From the NCBI GenBank assembly GCA_001464155.1, contig LNEN01000270.1, forward strand, positions 1 through 40,300: a DNA stretch of 40,300 nucleotides, read 5' to 3'. Below the pieces are notes generated by a model that ran no database searches, was not told the origin of the DNA, and was given only the letters and a program-made list of their open reading frames with translations. Positions within the stretch are counted from its first letter, which is position 1, and the number at the start of each line of letters is the position of its first letter. Shown here piece by piece: positions 26,717-35,228 of the stretch. Position numbers and translations under genes: made by a program. The DNA comes from Cytophagales bacterium Ga0077538 (lineage in GTDB: Bacteria > Bacteroidota > Bacteroidia > Cytophagales > Cyclobacteriaceae).

Positions 26717-28681
26717 TTAAGCAGAAGGTACTTCCACGTAAAATGTACTTCCCTTTCCTTGCTCACTCTCAGCCCAAATTCTTCCCTGATTTTTTTCTAC
26801 CAATTCCTTACAAAGTAACAATCCAATGCCTGCGCCTTTTTCGGAAGAGTTTCCAATTCCCTGTGTACTTTCTTCTTGCTTGAAAAGCTTTGACAAGTCT
26901 TCCGGCTTCATACCCATACCTTTGTCTTGAACGGAGAGTCGTATGCTACCATTGACACGCTCGGCTGCCAGTTGAACAATATTTCCTGAAGCAGAAAACT
27001 TAATGGCATTGGTAAGCAGGTTGCGCATCACAATCACCAGCATGCCCTTATCGGCAAAAGCCATTTCATCCTGAATAGTATTCGTAATGTCTATTTTCTT
27101 TTGTGCTGCTATTAATTCTATGTGCTGCTTACTCTCCATTACTACCTGACGAAGCGAAATTTTATCCGGTTGATAAGGGAGTCTTCCGATTTGTATCAGC
27201 GCCCACTCCAATAAGTTATTGAGAAGACTTTGTAAGTCACGGGCTGATTGCAAAGTGCTTTGCAAAAATTCCTGCAATTCTTCTTTGCTGGCATGTTGTA
27301 CATTTTGGTGTAAGCTTTCCATCAGTGTGCTAAAGGCATTGATGGGATTTCGCAAGTCGTGTGAAATGACGGCAAACATGCGATCCTTAAAACCGTTGAG
27401 TTTTTGTAATTCTGTATTCTTCTCATCAAGCACTTTAGCTGTTCTCTGCTTTAGTTGATAGCGGTTGAATAAGACAGCGATAACGATGGCCAATAATATC
27501 AGAAAAATAATCAGGCCGTATTGCCATTGTCTGGCAGAAGCCGCTTCCAATTCCTGAATACGGTTTTGATTCTCTAATCCTACTATCTGTTGTTCCTTTT
27601 TCTCCAGCGCATACGCAGCTTTCATGTCTTCCATGGCTCGCTCCTTGTCTTCTGAAAAAATAGAATCCTTGAACTGCATTTGTTTTTCGTAGGCCGCTAA
27701 TGCCTTTGCAAAATCATTCTTTGCTTTATAGGCTTTATACCGAACTTCATAGACATCGTGGTAATGATTCCACGCCACATCTGTCTCAGCAATGCGTAGA
27801 GAGCTGTCGCTATATACAAGGGTTGCATCATATCGTTTTAACTCATAGAAGGCCTCCGCAATATTTTGGTAAACAAAAAATTGGTCGTAGTCAGCACCCA
27901 TCTTTTTATTCATCTCAAATTCCAATCTGTACTTACGGATGGCTCCTTCGTGATTACCTCGTTTATGATCGCTAATGCCCCACTGCGAATAGCTAATGGC
28001 CATACAACGAACACACCCAATTTTTTCAGCCAGCGCAATGGCTTGTTTCATGGCTTCGTCAACCTTTTGAAAATTCTTTTCTGCCGTGTAAATGGTTGTT
28101 GCGGCATTTAAACCACGAATAATGTTGATGGTATCTTTTTCTTCTTTGCTGATGGCTATGGACTCTTCATAATAAGGCATGGCTTCCACACCCCTTTTTT
28201 CATCCTGATATAGAATGTCATCACCAATTCTTTTCAGACTTCTTGCCAACATGTTGCGATCTCCATTCTTTCTAAAGATTTTCTCTGCTTTTAAATCATA
28301 GCTTAAGGCTTCGGTGTAACGCGTCTGGAAGTTGAGTATGTACCCTGCGCCAATATAGGCTCTGCCCAGAATGGCTTCATCTCGTTCCTTTTCTAGAAAG
28401 GGTATGGACTTTTGATAAAACTGTCCAGCACTATCGTACGCAGCATGATTCAGTAAGGACTCACCCATCCAATAGCTAAGCTGTCCGTATTTATAATTAC
28501 CATTCTGTTCAGAGAGTTGCAGAGCTTCTTTAATTTCACTCTTTGCCTTTTCGCCATCTGTCTTCAGGATGCCTGGTAACTGGGAGAGCAGGTCATTGAT
28601 TTTTGTTTCTGTTTTAAAATCCTGAGCGGGTAATGAATAGGAGGCCAGGCATAAGCAGGCAAGCACGAATAAATACTTCAC
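26717..28681 (-). CDS. TPR-containing sensor histidine kinase
   Basis: The 654-residue protein has a signal peptide (about 1-19), a periplasmic region of TPR-like helical repeats (about 25-340; for example YGQLSYWMGESLLNHAAYDS region and the AYEKQMQFKDS end), and a coiled segment (about 345-385). One membrane helix follows (about 387-406), then a cytoplasmic kinase core. The HisKA box carries H441 in FAVISHDLRNPINAFSTL. The HATPase domain shows the N-box (MRNLLTNAIKFS), G1 (DKGMGM) and G2 (GAGIGLLLCKELVE). Bacteroidota use such periplasmic TPR kinases with LuxR-type regulators. The closest candidate here is the regulator at 24619, two genes downstream on the same strand, although a 203-nt gap with a REP element intervenes. 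The divergent plus-strand gene begins about 120 nt upstream. The sensed signal is unknown. Confidence 0.92.
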   Translation of the reverse strand: MKYLFVLACLCLASYSLPAQDFKTETKINDLLSQLPGILKTDGEKAKSEIKEALQLSEQNGNYKYGQLSYWMGESLLNHAAYDSAGQFYQKSIPFLEKERDEAILGRAYIGAGYILNFQTRYTEALSYDLKAEKIFRKNGDRNMLARSLKRIGDDILYQDEKRGVEAMPYYEESIAISKEEKDTINIIRGLNAATTIYTAEKNFQKVDEAMKQAIALAEKIGCVRCMAISYSQWGISDHKRGNHEGAIRKYRLEFEMNKKMGADYDQFFVYQNIAEAFYELKRYDATLVYSDSSLRIAETDVAWNHYHDVYEVRYKAYKAKNDFAKALAAYEKQMQFKDSIFSEDKERAMEDMKAAYALEKKEQQIVGLENQNRIQELEAASARQWQYGLIIFLILLAIVIAVLFNRYQLKQRTAKVLDEKNTELQKLNGFKDRMFAVISHDLRNPINAFSTLMESLHQNVQHASKEELQEFLQSTLQSARDLQSLLNNLLEWALIQIGRLPYQPDKISLRQVVMESKQHIELIAAQKKIDITNTIQDEMAFADKGMLVIVMRNLLTNAIKFSASGNIVQLAAERVNGSIRLSVQDKGMGMKPEDLSKLFKQEESTQGIGNSSEKGAGIGLLLCKELVEKNQGRIWAESEQGKGSTFYVEVPSA

Positions 28682-28801
28682 GAGAGGTTGGGTTGTTTGA
28701 TGAAATTTACCAAAAGAGCCTCAAACAAAAAACCTTTCTCTAAATTGAGTCGAATCCCATATCTTGCTCCCTTTGGTACCAATCAAAAAATAAGAACATT
28801 C

Positions 28802-29275
28802 ATGACGAGCGCGTCTGTAAATGATATTCGAAAAGAGTTGCACCATCTAGACTCCGAAACGCTTCAAGCGCTTTGTTTACGACTTGTTAAGTACAAAAAG
28901 GAGAATAAGGAATTACTTGGCTATTTACTATTTGATGCCCATGATGAGCCAGCTTATATTGAACAAGTAAAAGAAGAAATAGAGACGCTATTCAAGGAAT
29001 TGACAAACCGAAATTTGTATCTCACAAAAAAGATACTTCGCAAAATTTTGCGCATCGTCAACAAACAAATTAAGTACTCTGGCATTCCACAAACTGAACT
29101 AGCGCTTCGCATTTACTTCTGTCAAAAAATACGCAAAGAAAAGATTCCTTTAGATGCAGGGACGCAGCTCTACAACCTCTATCAGCAGCAGCTTAAAAAA
29201 ATTTATACAGTACTCAACAAATTACCGGAAGACGAACAGGGTGATTACACCAGGTCGATTGAAACTATCTCTTAG
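28802..29275 (+). CDS. Helical protein of unknown function
   Basis: I chose the ATG at 28802 ([20 protein letters not shown]), giving 157 residues. The open frame extends upstream to a TTG at 28688 and an ATG at 28700. That extension has a biased, non-conserved look (MKFTKRASNKKPF) and would use up the promoter space of the divergent TPR kinase. The protein is highly charged and predicted mostly alpha-helical, with no signal peptide, membrane segment, cysteine motif or catalytic motif that I recognise. A lysine-rich central part ([18 protein letters not shown]) could bind nucleic acid or pack as a helical bundle. The VF530-like gene follows after 4 nt, so the two are co-transcribed. Function is unknown, and I name no family. 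Confidence 0.7.
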   Translation: MTSASVNDIRKELHHLDSETLQALCLRLVKYKKENKELLGYLLFDAHDEPAYIEQVKEEIETLFKELTNRNLYLTKKILRKILRIVNKQIKYSGIPQTELALRIYFCQKIRKEKIPLDAGTQLYNLYQQQLKKIYTVLNKLPEDEQGDYTRSIETIS

Positions 29276-29279
29276 AAAC

Positions 29280-29495
29280 ATGAGCGAACAAGCAAACAAT
29301 CCATTGCATGGAAAAACCTTAGCCTTCATCCTGGAGTTTCTTGTTGAGAAATACGGATGGGAGGAATTGGGAGAGCGGATTCCGTTTAACTGTTTTCGGT
29401 ACGACCCGAGCATAAAATCGTGCTTAACCTTCTTTCGAAAAACTCCCTGGGCAAGAAAAAAGGTAGAGGATCTCTACTTGGATTCTATTGAATAG
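29280..29495 (+). CDS. VF530-like (DUF2132) small DNA-binding protein
   Basis: The 71-residue product ([14 protein letters not shown]...) matches the VF530 family pattern throughout: [46 protein letters not shown] and [11 protein letters not shown]. Family members are small alpha/beta proteins annotated as DNA-binding from structural work on Vibrio VF530; the biological role is not established. The ATG at 29280 is used because the conserved domain starts 8 residues later. The preceding frame would only add a non-conserved stretch overlapping the upstream gene. The upstream gene's TAG ends 4 nt before it. Confidence 0.88.
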   Translation: MSEQANNPLHGKTLAFILEFLVEKYGWEELGERIPFNCFRYDPSIKSCLTFFRKTPWARKKVEDLYLDSIE

Positions 29496-29506
29496 TGATG
29501 TTTCCG

Positions 29507-29537
29507 TAGTGTCAGGTCGTAAGACTTGGCGACACTA
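29507..29537 (+). terminator. Hairpin between convergent genes (weak terminator candidate)
   Basis: A perfect 7-bp stem TAGTGTC/GACACTA with a 17-nt loop lies 12 nt after the VF530-like stop. No clear U-tract follows in either direction, so terminator activity is uncertain. Confidence 0.35.
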
Positions 29538-29560
29538 AAAATTCCCTCATTAAAAATTGT

Positions 29561-30139
29561 TTATCCCAACGCCTCCACCGACTTCACCTCATCCGGCATC
29601 ATACGAGTAAACAAATTCTCGATACCCGCTTTCAGTGTGATCGTAGAAGAAGGACAACCACTGCAAGAACCTTGTAGTTTCACACTCACCACACCATTGA
29701 TAAAGGAGTGAAACGTAATAGCGCCACCATCCTGCTCCACAGCCGGGCGGATGTATTCATCCAAAATGGTTTTTATCTTTTTAATGGTTTCAGTTTCCTC
29801 TTGTTCAGGCGCAAAATCCTCATCGCGCACTTCAATAATCGCCTTTCCCGATTCTAAGAATTTTTTGATGTGGTCACGAATCGCGTGTTGAATTTCCAAC
29901 CATTCGATTCCTTCTTTTTTAGTAACGGTTACAAAATTGCTCATGTAGAACACGCGCTCCACTTCCGGATATTCGAATAATTCCAACGCTAAAGGGGCAT
30001 TGGCAGCACTGGCCTTATCTGGAAAATCGAAACTCATGCCTTCTGGCACTAGCATGTCGTTCACTACAAATTTTAAGGAATTTGGGTTGGGATTAGACTC
30101 CAGGTAGATGCTTATGTTTTTAGGTGCGGCTTGTAACAT
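29561..30139 (-). CDS. NifU-family (Nfu) iron-sulfur cluster scaffold/carrier
   Basis: The 192-residue protein has two domains: an N-terminal Nfu N-domain (about 9-95; IYLESNPNPNSLKFVVND) and a C-terminal NifU-like domain (about 118-190) with the cluster-binding CxxC in GSCSGCPSS (C159, C162), preceded by RPAVEQDGGA. Such proteins carry [4Fe-4S] clusters from the SUF/ISC machinery to apo-enzymes in the cytoplasm. Length and order match eukaryotic NFU1 and bacterial Nfu proteins with this double architecture. The linker (about 100-118) is acidic. The gene is probably monocistronic: the symporter upstream ends in a strong terminator, and the plus-strand VF530-like gene converges on it. Confidence 0.93.
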   Translation of the reverse strand: MLQAAPKNISIYLESNPNPNSLKFVVNDMLVPEGMSFDFPDKASAANAPLALELFEYPEVERVFYMSNFVTVTKKEGIEWLEIQHAIRDHIKKFLESGKAIIEVRDEDFAPEQEETETIKKIKTILDEYIRPAVEQDGGAITFHSFINGVVSVKLQGSCSGCPSSTITLKAGIENLFTRMMPDEVKSVEALG

Positions 30140-30194
30140 GGCTAAAGTGTTCTAGAAAAGGACAACAAAAGTAAGCATTAAAAGTTCACACCAA

Positions 30195-30236
30195 ATAAAA
30201 AAGCCCTGTCGCTTTTGCGTAGCAACAGGGCCTTTC
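30195..30236 (-). terminator. Intrinsic terminator of the symporter gene
   Basis: On the minus strand a 10-bp stem GCCCTGTTGC/GCGACAGGGC (one mismatch-type pair) with a 9-nt loop is followed by six T residues. It lies about 15 nt after the symporter stop. Confidence 0.85.
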
Positions 30237-30250
30237 TTGTCAATCATACT

Positions 30251-31651
30251 TTATTCAATAATTGATGGTTTCTCCAGCGAATTTTCCCATTTACTTACCA
30301 CTGCTGTAGCTATACTATTTCCCACCACATTGGTAGCGCTGCGGCCCATGTCCAACAAGGGATCAATACCTAATAGCAAGGCCAGGCCTGCTTCCGGAAT
30401 ATTAAACGTCACCAGTGTTCCGGCAATCACTACCAAAGAAGCACGAGGCACACCGGCAATTCCTTTGCTGGTGATCATCAATACCAACAACATGCTTAAC
30501 TGTGTTGCCAGCGGAAGATCCATTCCGTAGGATTGTGCGATAAACAAAGAGGCGAAGGTCATGTACATCATGCTGCCATCCAAGTTGAAGGAATAACCAA
30601 GGGGCAAAACAAAACTTACAATCTTATCCTTACACCCAAATTTTTGTAACAGTTCCATGGTCTTAGGGAAAGCAGCCTCGCTACTGGAAGTGCTGAAAGC
30701 AAGTATGATCGGCTCCTTTACGCTTCGAATAAGTGTGATAATGCGTTTACCCACCACCAAGAAACCTGCAAGGATTAGAAGCACCCAAAGCAAGCCAAGA
30801 CTAAAATAAAACTCGCCTATGAAAATGGAATATGTCTTCAAAATACCAAGACCCTGCTTCGCCACAATGGCTGTCATCGCACCAAACACTGCCACGGGTG
30901 CAAAATTCATAACGTAGCCAGTCAGCTTTAAGATAACATGTGCCAAAGCATCCATCACCTTAATCACCATCTTGCCTTGCTCACCTATAGCCGCTGTTGC
31001 GACACCAAAAAATATAGAGAAGACAACGATTTGCAGAATCTCATTCTTAGCCATCGCGTCAATGACACTTGAGGGAAAAATATGGTGTAAGAATGTTTTT
31101 AACGACAGACCCGTTGCCTGTATCCCTGTTTCATTCACAGTTGGCAATGGGAGATTCATAGCAATGCCTGGCTGGAAAAGATTCACCATCAACATACCCA
31201 ACAACAAACTCATAAAAGAAGCACCCAAAAACCATAACAAGGTTTTTCCTCCAATGCGACCCACCGAATTAATATCGCCCAACTTGGCTACCCCTACAAC
31301 AAGGGTAGTAAATACCAAGGGAGCCACGATCATCTTGATGAGACGTAGAAAAATATCTGCTAACAAGGAGAAGGGATCTACTTTTGCATCGCGGGTAGAC
31401 AAGGCCGCATTGCGTGTTTGATTTAATTCATTCTTTATTTTTATAAACCCAGCAAGTTTTGCGCTGTCCTTCTCTGACGCTATAGCGGTAGATATTTCGC
31501 GAATGGCCACGTCTGCTTCCGCAATGGATTGGTTGGCTTCATTCACATACGTTTTATTCAACACGAACCCAACGGCTATACCCAACACAAGGGCAATGAC
31601 GATGTAGAGGGTTAGGCGCGATTTTTTAGCAGGAGCTGGTGTACTTTCCAT
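30251..31651 (-). CDS. Dicarboxylate/amino acid:cation symporter (DAACS, GltP/DctA type)
   Basis: The 466-residue protein belongs to the sodium/proton-coupled glutamate/aspartate/C4-dicarboxylate transporters. It shows the start of TM2 (FLRLIKMIVAPLVFTTLVVG), the serine-rich HP1 loop in AFSTSSSEAAFP, the TM7 motif GYSFNLDGSMMYM (NMDGT-like), the HP2 region (GIAGVPRASLVVIAG) and the TM8 region with DPLLDMGRSATNVVGN. The arginine in DMGRSATN favours acidic substrates such as aspartate, glutamate or dicarboxylates, as in family members. The region between TM1 and TM2 (about 34-85) carries an unusual charged, helical insertion (SIAEADVAIREISTAIASEK and following), so this loop is longer than in GltP. 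The gene is monocistronic with a candidate promoter upstream and a terminator downstream. Confidence 0.92.
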   Translation of the reverse strand: MESTPAPAKKSRLTLYIVIALVLGIAVGFVLNKTYVNEANQSIAEADVAIREISTAIASEKDSAKLAGFIKIKNELNQTRNAALSTRDAKVDPFSLLADIFLRLIKMIVAPLVFTTLVVGVAKLGDINSVGRIGGKTLLWFLGASFMSLLLGMLMVNLFQPGIAMNLPLPTVNETGIQATGLSLKTFLHHIFPSSVIDAMAKNEILQIVVFSIFFGVATAAIGEQGKMVIKVMDALAHVILKLTGYVMNFAPVAVFGAMTAIVAKQGLGILKTYSIFIGEFYFSLGLLWVLLILAGFLVVGKRIITLIRSVKEPIILAFSTSSSEAAFPKTMELLQKFGCKDKIVSFVLPLGYSFNLDGSMMYMTFASLFIAQSYGMDLPLATQLSMLLVLMITSKGIAGVPRASLVVIAGTLVTFNIPEAGLALLLGIDPLLDMGRSATNVVGNSIATAVVSKWENSLEKPSIIE

Positions 31652-31688
31652 AAATTTTAAACACTAACACGCAAAAGCTATCCAACTA

Positions 31689-31719
31689 GAACCATACTTT
31701 TGCAATCGATTGAAACAAA
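31689..31719 (-). promoter_or_regulatory. Candidate Bacteroidetes-type promoter of the symporter
   Basis: On the minus strand TTTG is followed after 19 nt by TATGGTTC, close to the TTTG-N19-TAnnTTTG pattern, about 38 nt before the ATG. The match at the -7 element is imperfect, so this is only a candidate. Confidence 0.3.
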
Positions 31720-31803
31720 GGCCGCAATATAGTTGAAAAATTATAAGCTCCTTTATAAAGTCTGCATCGCATATTAAAAAACGGCCTTACCTTACTTCAT
31801 AGA

Positions 31804-32907
31804 ATGTACAAGATTCCTCGAAATCAATATATACTGCTCCTCCTTTGCATGATTGCAAACCAGGTTTTTGCCCAATCTGATTCCTTGAGCCGCTCAAAGA
31901 AAATCCGAATTACACCCTTACCTGTAATCTACTATTCACCTGAAACACGTTTTGGATTTGGCGCCTTGGTAGCAGCTAGTTTCAATTCTTCTTATGATTC
32001 GTTAACCACTGCTTCCTACGCACAAACCTATATACTCTATACAGCTAACAAACAATACGATTGGGGTAATAAGCTGCGCTACTACTCACCTCAGAATAAA
32101 TTCATCTTCGAAGGAAAGTTCAGCTTTACCTATTTCCCTGAATTCTATTACGGCATAGAGACAGAAACTCCGCTTCTGAAGAAGGATACTATTTCGTATA
32201 ACAAGCTTACCACAGATCTGCGCTTCTACTGGCGCATCAACAAGAGTTTATATGCGGGCTTTGCCGTTCGCCATAATAAAATTTATGAAGTTGATTCTCC
32301 AGCAGGTGGCAATTTTTTACTCGATCAACCCTTGGGTTATCAAGGGTATGATTTGCTAGGTTTTGCTCCCGCACTGACGTACGAAAGTCGCGATAGCCAG
32401 ACCTACCCTCGCAAAGGAATTTTTACAGAAGTGTTGATTATGCCCTATCCTGCGTGGTCCAATAAATCGTATGGCTTTCTGAACGTGCGCATCGATGCTC
32501 GAAAATACATACCGCTTCAACTGATCAGTGATCGGGACGTTCTTGCACTACAGGCTTTTATCAATCTTAACTCAGGCGATGTTCCTTTTAAAGATATGGC
32601 CGATATCGGTGGGGGCAACGTAATGCGCGGGTATTATACAGGTTATTATCGCTACAATAATTTATATGCCTTTCAGGCAGAGTATCGTGCAGGACTTTGG
32701 TGGTTTATTGGTATTGATGTGTGGGTAGGTGGTGCGTTTACTCCCAAAGATTGGTACTCCCTTGGTGATACCGGTGTTAAACCGAACGCAGGCATTGGCG
32801 TGCGGGTAATGATCAATCAAAAAGACAAACTTAATATTCGCGTTGATCAGGGTTTTGGCAAACAGCAACAACAAGGGCTTTATTTAGACATTGCTGAAGC
32901 GTATTAG
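31804..32907 (+). CDS. BamA/Omp85-like beta-barrel outer-membrane protein (surface antigen D15 type)
   Basis: The 367-residue protein has a signal peptide (about 1-23, ending NQVFAQ) and no POTRA domains. The rest is a run of amphipathic beta strands ending in an aromatic-rich C-terminus. Features that suggest the D15/Omp85 barrel are the opening ITPLPVIYYSPETRFGFGA (typical of this Bacteroidota group), LTYESRDSQTYPRKGIF and the barrel-lid-like GGGNVMRGYYTGYYRYNN (RGY motif region, about 263-280), followed by GIGVRVMINQKDKLNIRVD near the end. The small barrel-only form probably is a porin-like or accessory protein of unknown cargo and not the essential BamA. It is monocistronic on the plus strand, divergent from the symporter, with a hairpin terminator downstream. 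Confidence 0.8.
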   Translation: MYKIPRNQYILLLLCMIANQVFAQSDSLSRSKKIRITPLPVIYYSPETRFGFGALVAASFNSSYDSLTTASYAQTYILYTANKQYDWGNKLRYYSPQNKFIFEGKFSFTYFPEFYYGIETETPLLKKDTISYNKLTTDLRFYWRINKSLYAGFAVRHNKIYEVDSPAGGNFLLDQPLGYQGYDLLGFAPALTYESRDSQTYPRKGIFTEVLIMPYPAWSNKSYGFLNVRIDARKYIPLQLISDRDVLALQAFINLNSGDVPFKDMADIGGGNVMRGYYTGYYRYNNLYAFQAEYRAGLWWFIGIDVWVGGAFTPKDWYSLGDTGVKPNAGIGVRVMINQKDKLNIRVDQGFGKQQQQGLYLDIAEAY

Positions 32908-32962
32908 TTCTTCATCAAAGTCTGACTATCCGGAGGCATAATCTTACCTGCGACTTGAGATT

Positions 32963-32995
32963 AAAAAAGGCCACTCAGAAAACTGAGCAGCCTTT
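32963..32995. terminator. Bidirectional intrinsic terminator
   Basis: A hairpin with stem AAAGGC..CTCAG/CTGAG..GCCTTT and loop AAAA lies between the converging barrel gene (plus) and ice-binding gene (minus). A- and T-rich ends suit both strands. Confidence 0.75.
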
Positions 32996-33016
32996 CAAAA
33001 AATTTACTGCGGGCTA

Positions 33017-33769
33017 TTAGAATTTCACAATCGTGTTGCCTGCCATGGTTATACCACCGGTTCTGGCAAGTGCTTTACCATCTAAGGTCGCGCCTGTATT
33101 AAAGGTAATTGACTGCATGGCCATAATGGTTCCTTTAAAAACCGAAGTGGTTCCCAAGGTTGCCGAAGTACCTACTTGCCAAAAAATATTAGAAGCTTTT
33201 GCACCACCGCTTAAAATCACTTTCCGTCCGGATGTTGTGGTAAGTGTAGAAGCAATTTGTATAATGAATACAGCATCTGCATTGCCTTTGGCATCAAAGG
33301 TTACATCACCCGAAGAGATCGCCAACGAAGAGGTTGATTTATACAAGCCCGGTGTTAAGGTAAGCCCTCCAATATTTCCTGATAAGGTTACAATATCTGT
33401 ACTTGTACGACCCGCTGCATCATTATAAGCCGCTGTTAGATCAATCTTCGCTTGCGTGGCAACTTCAGTATTGATGTGTTGCGTGCCATTTAATATACCC
33501 GGAGGGAATCCGCCAATAGAAGTACCGGGGCTTAAGCCCAAGTCACCTGTAATCGTAGTGGCCCCTGTATTGGTAATGGAAGAGCCCGCCAGAATAGCCA
33601 TGTCAATTAAGCTAACTGTGGTCGTAGAGGCTACGGTTGCTTGAGCATTCGTCTGTACAGGAATTACCTGCGTGTTTCCACCCGGTGTCGCATCATCGTC
33701 ATCATTACATCCGATAACGAATGCCAACGACATAAAAGAAAGTATGGTTAATAATTTTAACGTTTTCAT
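33017..33769 (-). CDS. Ice-binding (DUF3494) lipoprotein
   Basis: The 250-residue product has a lipoprotein signal with lipobox FVIGC (C21) followed by NDDDD, an acidic run that fits the Bacteroidetes lipoprotein export signal and thus a surface location. From about residue 52 it is a complete DUF3494/IBP-1-type domain: LAGSSITNTGATTITGDLGL, the LTAAYNDAAGRTS helix, GGLTLTPGLYKSTSSLAI, a solenoid of short strands, and the final NIFWQVGTSATLGTTSVFKG...GKALARTGGITMA blocks. DUF3494 proteins form a three-sided beta-solenoid; many bind ice and inhibit recrystallisation or anchor cells to ice, although some members are not proven ice binders. The gene follows a larger DUF3494 gene after 70 nt with a strong hairpin in between, so the pair may be partly co-transcribed. 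Confidence 0.9.
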   Translation of the reverse strand: MKTLKLLTILSFMSLAFVIGCNDDDDATPGGNTQVIPVQTNAQATVASTTTVSLIDMAILAGSSITNTGATTITGDLGLSPGTSIGGFPPGILNGTQHINTEVATQAKIDLTAAYNDAAGRTSTDIVTLSGNIGGLTLTPGLYKSTSSLAISSGDVTFDAKGNADAVFIIQIASTLTTTSGRKVILSGGAKASNIFWQVGTSATLGTTSVFKGTIMAMQSITFNTGATLDGKALARTGGITMAGNTIVKF

Positions 33770-33793
33770 AATTCGAAAGTTTACTTTTTGTGA

Positions 33794-33819
33794 AAGAAGC
33801 TGCCAACCGGCAGCTTCTT
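33794..33819 (-). terminator. Hairpin between the two ice-binding genes
   Basis: A perfect 11-bp stem AAGAAGCTGCC/GGCAGCTTCTT with a 4-nt loop lies about 20 nt after the stop of the larger ice-binding gene. Only a short T run follows on the minus strand. It may be a partial terminator or a processing/stability hairpin between co-transcribed genes. Confidence 0.6.
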
Positions 33820-33839
33820 ACTATGTTCAGCGCGCTAGT

Positions 33840-35228
33840 TTATTGTGGCTGTGTAATCGCATTAGCATCTAATACGATGGCTGTTTGAGCCAAGGCTCTG
33901 CCATTCATAGAGGCACCGGTTTGAAACGTGATCCCCGTCATTGACAGAATAACGCCTTCAACATGTGAGGTTGTACCAAAGGTTGCCTGACCGGCTACTT
34001 GCCAGAAAATGTTCTTTGCTTGCGCACCACCAGTGAGTGTCATGTTCACTGCATTACTCATGAGTAAGTCGCCTGAGATTTGAAAAATCCAAACATCGTT
34101 AGCTCCACCAGAGATTGTTATGCTTGCTGGCATTGTAACTGAAGTTGTCCATTTGTATAAACCAGGTGTTAAGGTTCTTCCACCTATGTTACCAGTTCCT
34201 AGCTCCAGAAAATCTGGCGAAAGACGGCCAGCAGCATCGTTGTAAGCAGTAGTCATGTTGTTAACAGCGGTTGTCAAATTAATGGGTGTGGGATCAGCCA
34301 TGTCTGCTGCATACACTTTTCCGGTTACTTGTGCTGAGGTTGCAAAACCTGTTGCATTGGTTAAGGCCAGTCCGGTTATGTAAGATGTAGCAGCAGGACT
34401 CAGTCCCAAGTCTCCTGTTAGTGCAGAAGTTGAAACATTATTAATGGCTGTTTTAGCCAGCAGCAAATAATTACCAGCGGCACCCAACTCTACTACGGCT
34501 AATGAAGTCGTGCTACCACCGGTTGCAAAGTTCCAGCTAGTGGCGGCTAACGTATTACCCGCTAAATCTTTCGCTCCTGCTGAAATCGCAGCGGTGTAAG
34601 TAGCAGATGCATCCAGCGTATTTGTTGGATTAAAAGATGCCACCATTCCTGAATAAGTCACGGTTCCTGCCACAGCTGTAGTTCCCTTCTTTACTGTAAA
34701 CGTAGCAGCATTAATAGTTGCCGGATCCATTGCTTCGTTAAAAGTAATGGTGATCGTATTATTACGTCCTACGTTTGTCGCAGCACTCAGTGGGCTTGTA
34801 AGGCTCACAAGAGGAACGGAAGTATCGGGTGTTAGACCCGAAGTAAAACTGAATATTTCATTACTCAGGATCGCATCACCATTCCTATTCCTGGCAGCTG
34901 TCGTAATTGTTGCTGTAAAGAGGGTTGACTCCGTCAATAAATTGGTGGGCGTAAAGGTGGCTGTGGTACCTGTGTACGTAACCACACCTGGTACCAATGC
35001 ACTGCCTTGTGCCACAGTAAAACTCACATTCGTAATAGTTGTGGGGTCCATCGCCACACTAAAATTTGCTGTTACTGAACTATTAACGGCAACATTGGTG
35101 GCGCCATCAACAGGACTCGTTGATACAACCGTGGGGCGCACTCCTGGTTCCTGATCATCTTCACAACCTGACAGCACAAATACCATGATCAAGGTCATGG
35201 CGGTAAAAATACTCTTCATCGTTCTCAT
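33840..35228 (-). CDS. Lipoprotein with two Ig-like domains and an ice-binding (DUF3494) domain
   Basis: The 462-residue protein has a lipoprotein signal (lipobox VLSGC, C22, then EDDQE, again acidic). Two Big_5/SbsA-type Ig-like domains follow (about 32-133 and 138-237; each with AxNVAVNSSVTANFS or TNVGRNNTITITF, then FNEAMDPATIN and a WNF/FSF end). A DUF3494 ice-binding domain covers about 242-462 (LLLAKTAINNVSTSALTGDLGLSPA, MTTAYNDAAGR, GGRTLTPGLYKW, QAKNIFWQVAGQATFG and NGRALAQTAI). The Ig-like spacer probably displays the solenoid away from the outer membrane. ATGs at 35228 and 35219 (MKSIFTA) are both possible starts. It is the first of two DUF3494 genes and lies 294 nt downstream of a kinase/receiver operon. 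Confidence 0.9.
   Translation of the reverse strand: MRTMKSIFTAMTLIMVFVLSGCEDDQEPGVRPTVVSTSPVDGATNVAVNSSVTANFSVAMDPTTITNVSFTVAQGSALVPGVVTYTGTTATFTPTNLLTESTLFTATITTAARNRNGDAILSNEIFSFTSGLTPDTSVPLVSLTSPLSAATNVGRNNTITITFNEAMDPATINAATFTVKKGTTAVAGTVTYSGMVASFNPTNTLDASATYTAAISAGAKDLAGNTLAATSWNFATGGSTTSLAVVELGAAGNYLLLAKTAINNVSTSALTGDLGLSPAATSYITGLALTNATGFATSAQVTGKVYAADMADPTPINLTTAVNNMTTAYNDAAGRLSPDFLELGTGNIGGRTLTPGLYKWTTSVTMPASITISGGANDVWIFQISGDLLMSNAVNMTLTGGAQAKNIFWQVAGQATFGTTSHVEGVILSMTGITFQTGASMNGRALAQTAIVLDANAITQPQ

Noticed and set aside
28702-28729. TTTG-N16-TAAATTTC as promoter of the TPR kinase
   Set aside because: Spacing is shorter than the usual 19 nt and such matches are common in AT-rich DNA.
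28688-28801. N-terminal extension of the unknown plus-strand protein from TTG 28688
   Set aside because: It uses a rare start, has biased composition, and would occupy the whole divergent promoter space of the TPR kinase.
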